Source of the DNA: Actinomycetota bacterium
Lineage (GTDB): Bacteria > Actinomycetota > Acidimicrobiia > Acidimicrobiales > Ilumatobacteraceae
DNA length: 64,000 bases
Assembly (NCBI GenBank): GCA_009919275.1
Contig: RGCG01000002.1
Coordinates: forward strand, 1-64,000
Direction of reading: 5' to 3'
In this document: positions 62,501-64,000 of the stretch, piece after piece
Position numbering within the stretch: position 1 is the stretch's first letter
How the letters are laid out: every line of letters begins with the position of its first letter
Notes under the pieces: generated by a model
Database searches by the model: none
Told to the model about the DNA's origin: nothing
What the model saw: the letters and a program-made list of their open reading frames with translations, nothing else
Position numbers and translations under genes: made by a program

Positions 62501-64000
62501 CTCGGGCCTCAACTCCGCGGATATCAGCGGCAAACTCGACGACAAGGGCTTCGCGTTCAGTGCGAAGTTCAACGACCTCGCGTTCACGTCTGACATCAAG
62601 TTGTTGGCTCCGACCTTCAGCCTGGCGATTCCACCGAAGACCAGCACCGACAAGGCCTCGGCATCGTTGTCGGGCACGTTCGCGCTCTTCGGCGCGACGC
62701 TCAACGCAAACGTCAACTTCAGCTCGGCGGGCGTCCTGCTCACCGGCGACTTCCCGAAGTTCAACTTCCCGGGCTCCGACATCGGCTTCGACGGTGGTCA
62801 GTTTGCATGGGCGCTGCGCGCACCCAGCAGCATCAGCTGGACACCGAAGGTTCCGAACTTCCCGTCACTGCCGGCCATCAGCCTGCCCGCTGGCGCTCCG
62901 CGCCTCGTGTTGTCGATGCCGACACCCGACGCAGTGAAGCAGTTGTCGGGCGACACGAGCCTCACCTTCGGTGCGGTCAAGGTCGAAGGCAGCATGACGC
63001 TGGCGTCCGGGGCGTTCTCGCTCACCGCGTCCTACGACTCGAATGCCACCAACATCACCGGCACGTTCTCACGTGAGGGCACCGGCAAGAACCTCACCTA
63101 CAACATCTCGGCCAAGGTGAAGCAACCGCTCACCGTCGTCGACGGTGTGAAGGTGGCCGCACTCGACCTCAACTTGAACAACACCACCGGTTCGGTGCAG
63201 GCGACGGGTACTGGTGACATCGAAATCTCCACCCCGTCGACGCCGATCGTCCTTGGCTTCAACCTGAACTACAAGTCATCGACCGACTACTCGTTCCAGG
63301 TGACGGTGAAGCCGACGGGTGGTACGACGTCCTGGTCGCCCTTCGCAGGATTCAGCCTGCCGCTCGGCAACCTGACGGGCACGATGGCACGTTCGGGTCA
63401 GACCCGCACGTTCAGCCTCGCGTTCAAGGGCGCCTCTGACTGGATTCCGGTCGGCTCTGCGAACGGCCCCGGTGTGAAGATCAGCGAGCCTGGCGCGGCC
63501 ATCTCGGCCACGTGCCAGGTCGGCGCGAGCTGCGTGCTCGCGTTCACTGCAACCGGCAAGGTGTCGGTCAACGTCGGTCAGGGTTACACCGCGCCGGCAA
63601 CCCTCACCGGTACCTTCACCAAGGACAGGTCGGAACTGCAGGCGGTGTTTGCCGACATTCCGGTCACCACCGGCGTCACGATCAAGGCTCCGACACTCGC
63701 CGTTGCATACGCGACGGTCGGGGGTCTCTCGGCCAGCGTGTCGGGTAGTGCCGATGTTCTCGGCACCACACTGTCGATGGCCGCGGTCTTCTCCGCCCAG
63801 GGCGTCATCGTCTCGGGTGGAATGAACGACTGGACGCCGATCCCCGGCGGCCCGACGCTCACCAACGCCTCGTTCGCATTCGCGACCTACAACGCGGTCC
63901 AGGTGACGTTGCCGAACGCACCAAACCTCGGCAAGGTCGACATTCCGCTCAACAACCCGACGCTGCTCGCGGGCTTCAAGGTCCCGGGCTGGTTGAAGGA
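56526..64000 (+). CDS. giant secreted/surface repeat protein (partial, over 2,490 aa, runs off right edge)
   Basis: Frame checked open at several points from ATG 56526 to the edge; signal-like N-terminus FKKFALVSAAISIAIV; STTTT/ATTTT linker; two Ig/PKD-like domains (TYAWSQAAGP, TYAWTQVSGP); long repeats. Absent from the ORF track because it has no stop in the window. Confidence 0.85.
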   Translation, partial: MSMNSFKKFALVSAAISIAIVDITPVGASSPADSTTTTVAPAAEATTTTGAPAAGDATTTTAPGAAAPAATDVAVPTTIPGLDNALLAPLPSDAKPDNVDLVPATTAPATTLPPATPGKAKSGPDIMASANQTSVVTTDLNAVIIVRLSNMGNAAAGIEAPVSFSLAKLPRGVKVLEVLPALNDKSAIGDQGWECNATSCTLKQKTDTGISSGIIPVAGVVRADLRVNYAPDAELFVADDAYTTKSNELAEKRDIAGIQALSRTVPHFLVRASLAGDAAPENDEFALAVLGAPRNTTGNSPAEDTGRSSCVFVDGEPSGNTYPGGRFKIVLRTLPVCDQVFSGDITFTDILPAQLGLTDVKISGNGWTCDDPAAPKRCTRTGGEIQPSFFSEPLIIEGRTSKTAAVTAQPFTWKVNSVSRVLADGTQLEALAELTSQINEAPKPDLVAKVIARDGKTSMVAPGTLLVDAKVRSINGIGQNVAVTVGVRKGVTIETSADGSPGWTCASAAADPAAGEGATAFKCVKAELFDTAEETVAFKFTTTEATETGAAQVISVISAENEDAAKVENNRSGQTLLIQPAPAAMPGIVFTRADEKGATQAVSDGSTTEIIVGKKASYGLAVSNLGAAPIAAGSVVRLEQYVSDFAIFSGKSAPKEADFKGDLDSKKIPATPGQWACVAGQGTPPVVQLPESLAGAGEAIAAPTPVATPGKKGAAIRCELTLAAAVAPEAQTPILNLTVEAANSAKPGKPEWPVYASLPAVKTAPVARYGMGITVVKQQPALTAAIAAPAGPRPGGKAAAQFSVKNEGTADSNAQSMIIKTKGGRLTGAKGEGWNCAVVGGFIAEGFIACSRKLPLKVGEASKAVAVDYQSSDPKAKKMVLQVTSIVSNIYGQPTSQTSTQEVDLRAPLSFSIQGPDVIVDQIVDATGKRVPSSILLTTVGNADGSKFTWRQLCTTDADVKASNGLCKAVTSAAKWVSDAPSTGPTANLLAPAVKAEETLVFEATALDEAGTSSTARFSVRVQPLPTAQGPTGKAGSGSGSSVLRRVPKQSGPSVRAFAATAPTSGAGDTSVLTSANAGVTVNGNIFGGSTLTVAQGAAVSVTAAASGVGAVTYAWSQAAGPTPSVLATAVTNTATVAFTAPAANTTISLRVVATDSRGEKSSDVVTVVVGTGGAAAVSANITEGEGPLAVDTAKAIALNATATGSGAITYAWTQVSGPALTLNGANTAALSIAASAAIGTAVILVTATDATGASATDQITLQMNPSGAPTPLCDFVEAISTNTASKLEATYKAIGIGNLDLSQLKVNSSTCSESSKVSFTNAGFSLAGYLTVSGASGSISAAGLTIRSATFTGPESWGSPVFSIGGTDPVGLFIPFSRASIAIGAFEGKIESGSMPFLKLPAGWTPAATLTFSVDAEGGKAVSLEATATGPEKNGKKPTARIAGAVATNGTFSLDASLANGFELFGSTIDFAGSVKKETPEADVALSLKGALQGEIALTSNVKITALSASYDKGGAITGSGTMTIGSGDTALAVTADLSYTDANNHSFAVKAATAGGKWSPGKDISIPLASASGSYVAKDGAKTIDVSVVGGDVSPFTGLKFVAPTIKATAQCPATGACDVKVNLDSGAEVTLGSTSTTGKITGAVDITNKTASLKASLDKIPLVAGLEITSASLAIDSTNIGAANAATTVTLAGSMTVFEKTVSASAAFSKTGVLLTADLPELAPFGASGPVWKPGQLSWSSGPISITPKVPSLPNIKSVNLTPRVPRLNMAIALPEQIKGLASATVSNVGDIALDGEVDFSTGKFSLAASLTNDTIDLAGAISREKTGDPFKYNLTGKVKKAIALTDSVSLTTLDVSFGNATAGGPLTLTGNGSVDVKLPDSTVVTVAGAVTYNSATDFTVTVSAGATAPSFAVTGGEALSLGQASGTFKRTAAGSVLDVNLSTAGPWKPVSGLSVTNVSAKASVTCNTGAKCVPAFDLKGTLGFDLGISGLNSADISGKLDDKGFAFSAKFNDLAFTSDIKLLAPTFSLAIPPKTSTDKASASLSGTFALFGATLNANVNFSSAGVLLTGDFPKFNFPGSDIGFDGGQFAWALRAPSSISWTPKVPNFPSLPAISLPAGAPRLVLSMPTPDAVKQLSGDTSLTFGAVKVEGSMTLASGAFSLTASYDSNATNITGTFSREGTGKNLTYNISAKVKQPLTVVDGVKVAALDLNLNNTTGSVQATGTGDIEISTPSTPIVLGFNLNYKSSTDYSFQVTVKPTGGTTSWSPFAGFSLPLGNLTGTMARSGQTRTFSLAFKGASDWIPVGSANGPGVKISEPGAAISATCQVGASCVLAFTATGKVSVNVGQGYTAPATLTGTFTKDRSELQAVFADIPVTTGVTIKAPTLAVAYATVGGLSASVSGSADVLGTTLSMAAVFSAQGVIVSGGMNDWTPIPGGPTLTNASFAFATYNAVQVTLPNAPNLGKVDIPLNNPTLLAGFKVPGWLK
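61320..64000 (+). repeat. long in-frame protein repeat, about 357 aa period, at least 2.5 copies
   Basis: CX5C anchors at 61365, 62433 and 63513 (spacings 1068 and 1080 nt); second anchor TPKVPSLPN / TPKVPNFPS; third anchor YNLTGKVKK / YNISAKVKQ. Confidence 0.75.

Overview
This 64 kb window is gene-dense, GC-rich and actinobacterial in character. It looks Acidimicrobiia-like (WhiB proteins, SenX3/RegX3, GatCAB, DsbE/Mpt53-like thioredoxin, many GTG starts); this placement is inference. I see no rRNA, tRNA, CRISPR array or transposase. Contents in order: H+-pyrophosphatase (partial); sdhCAB; MoxR/Mg-chelatase-like AAA+ ATPase; a 6.8-19.6 kb catabolic block (form II CoxL-type molybdenum hydroxylase, 3Fe-4S ferredoxin, two P450s, two SDRs, amidohydrolases, acetoacetyl-CoA synthetase); cyclase and VWA protein; two whiB genes, tatA; ppk-phoU-senX3-regX3; MFS; Zincin_2; moaE; mreB; two PQQ-type sugar dehydrogenases; tesB; glycosyltransferase; broken lnt; sortase; hemG/H/E; M48 protease; lgt; gatCAB; then secreted proteins ending in a giant repeat protein that runs off the right edge. 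The strongest candidate discovery is at 54276-54821. A DsbE/Mpt53-like lipoprotein thioredoxin has an in-frame TGA exactly where the first Cys of its CxxC motif should be (FWAPY-[TGA]-GTC). A bacterial-SECIS-like hairpin with a GGUC apical loop lies 26 nt downstream, so this is a candidate selenoprotein with a UxxC motif that ordinary ORF calling splits in two. Other notable signals: tandem repeats occupying two convergent gene junctions (one apparently truncating a gene), a decayed lnt that also lost its catalytic Cys, a ~357-aa tandem repeat with CX5C pairs in the giant protein, and a widespread leaderless-promoter layout.
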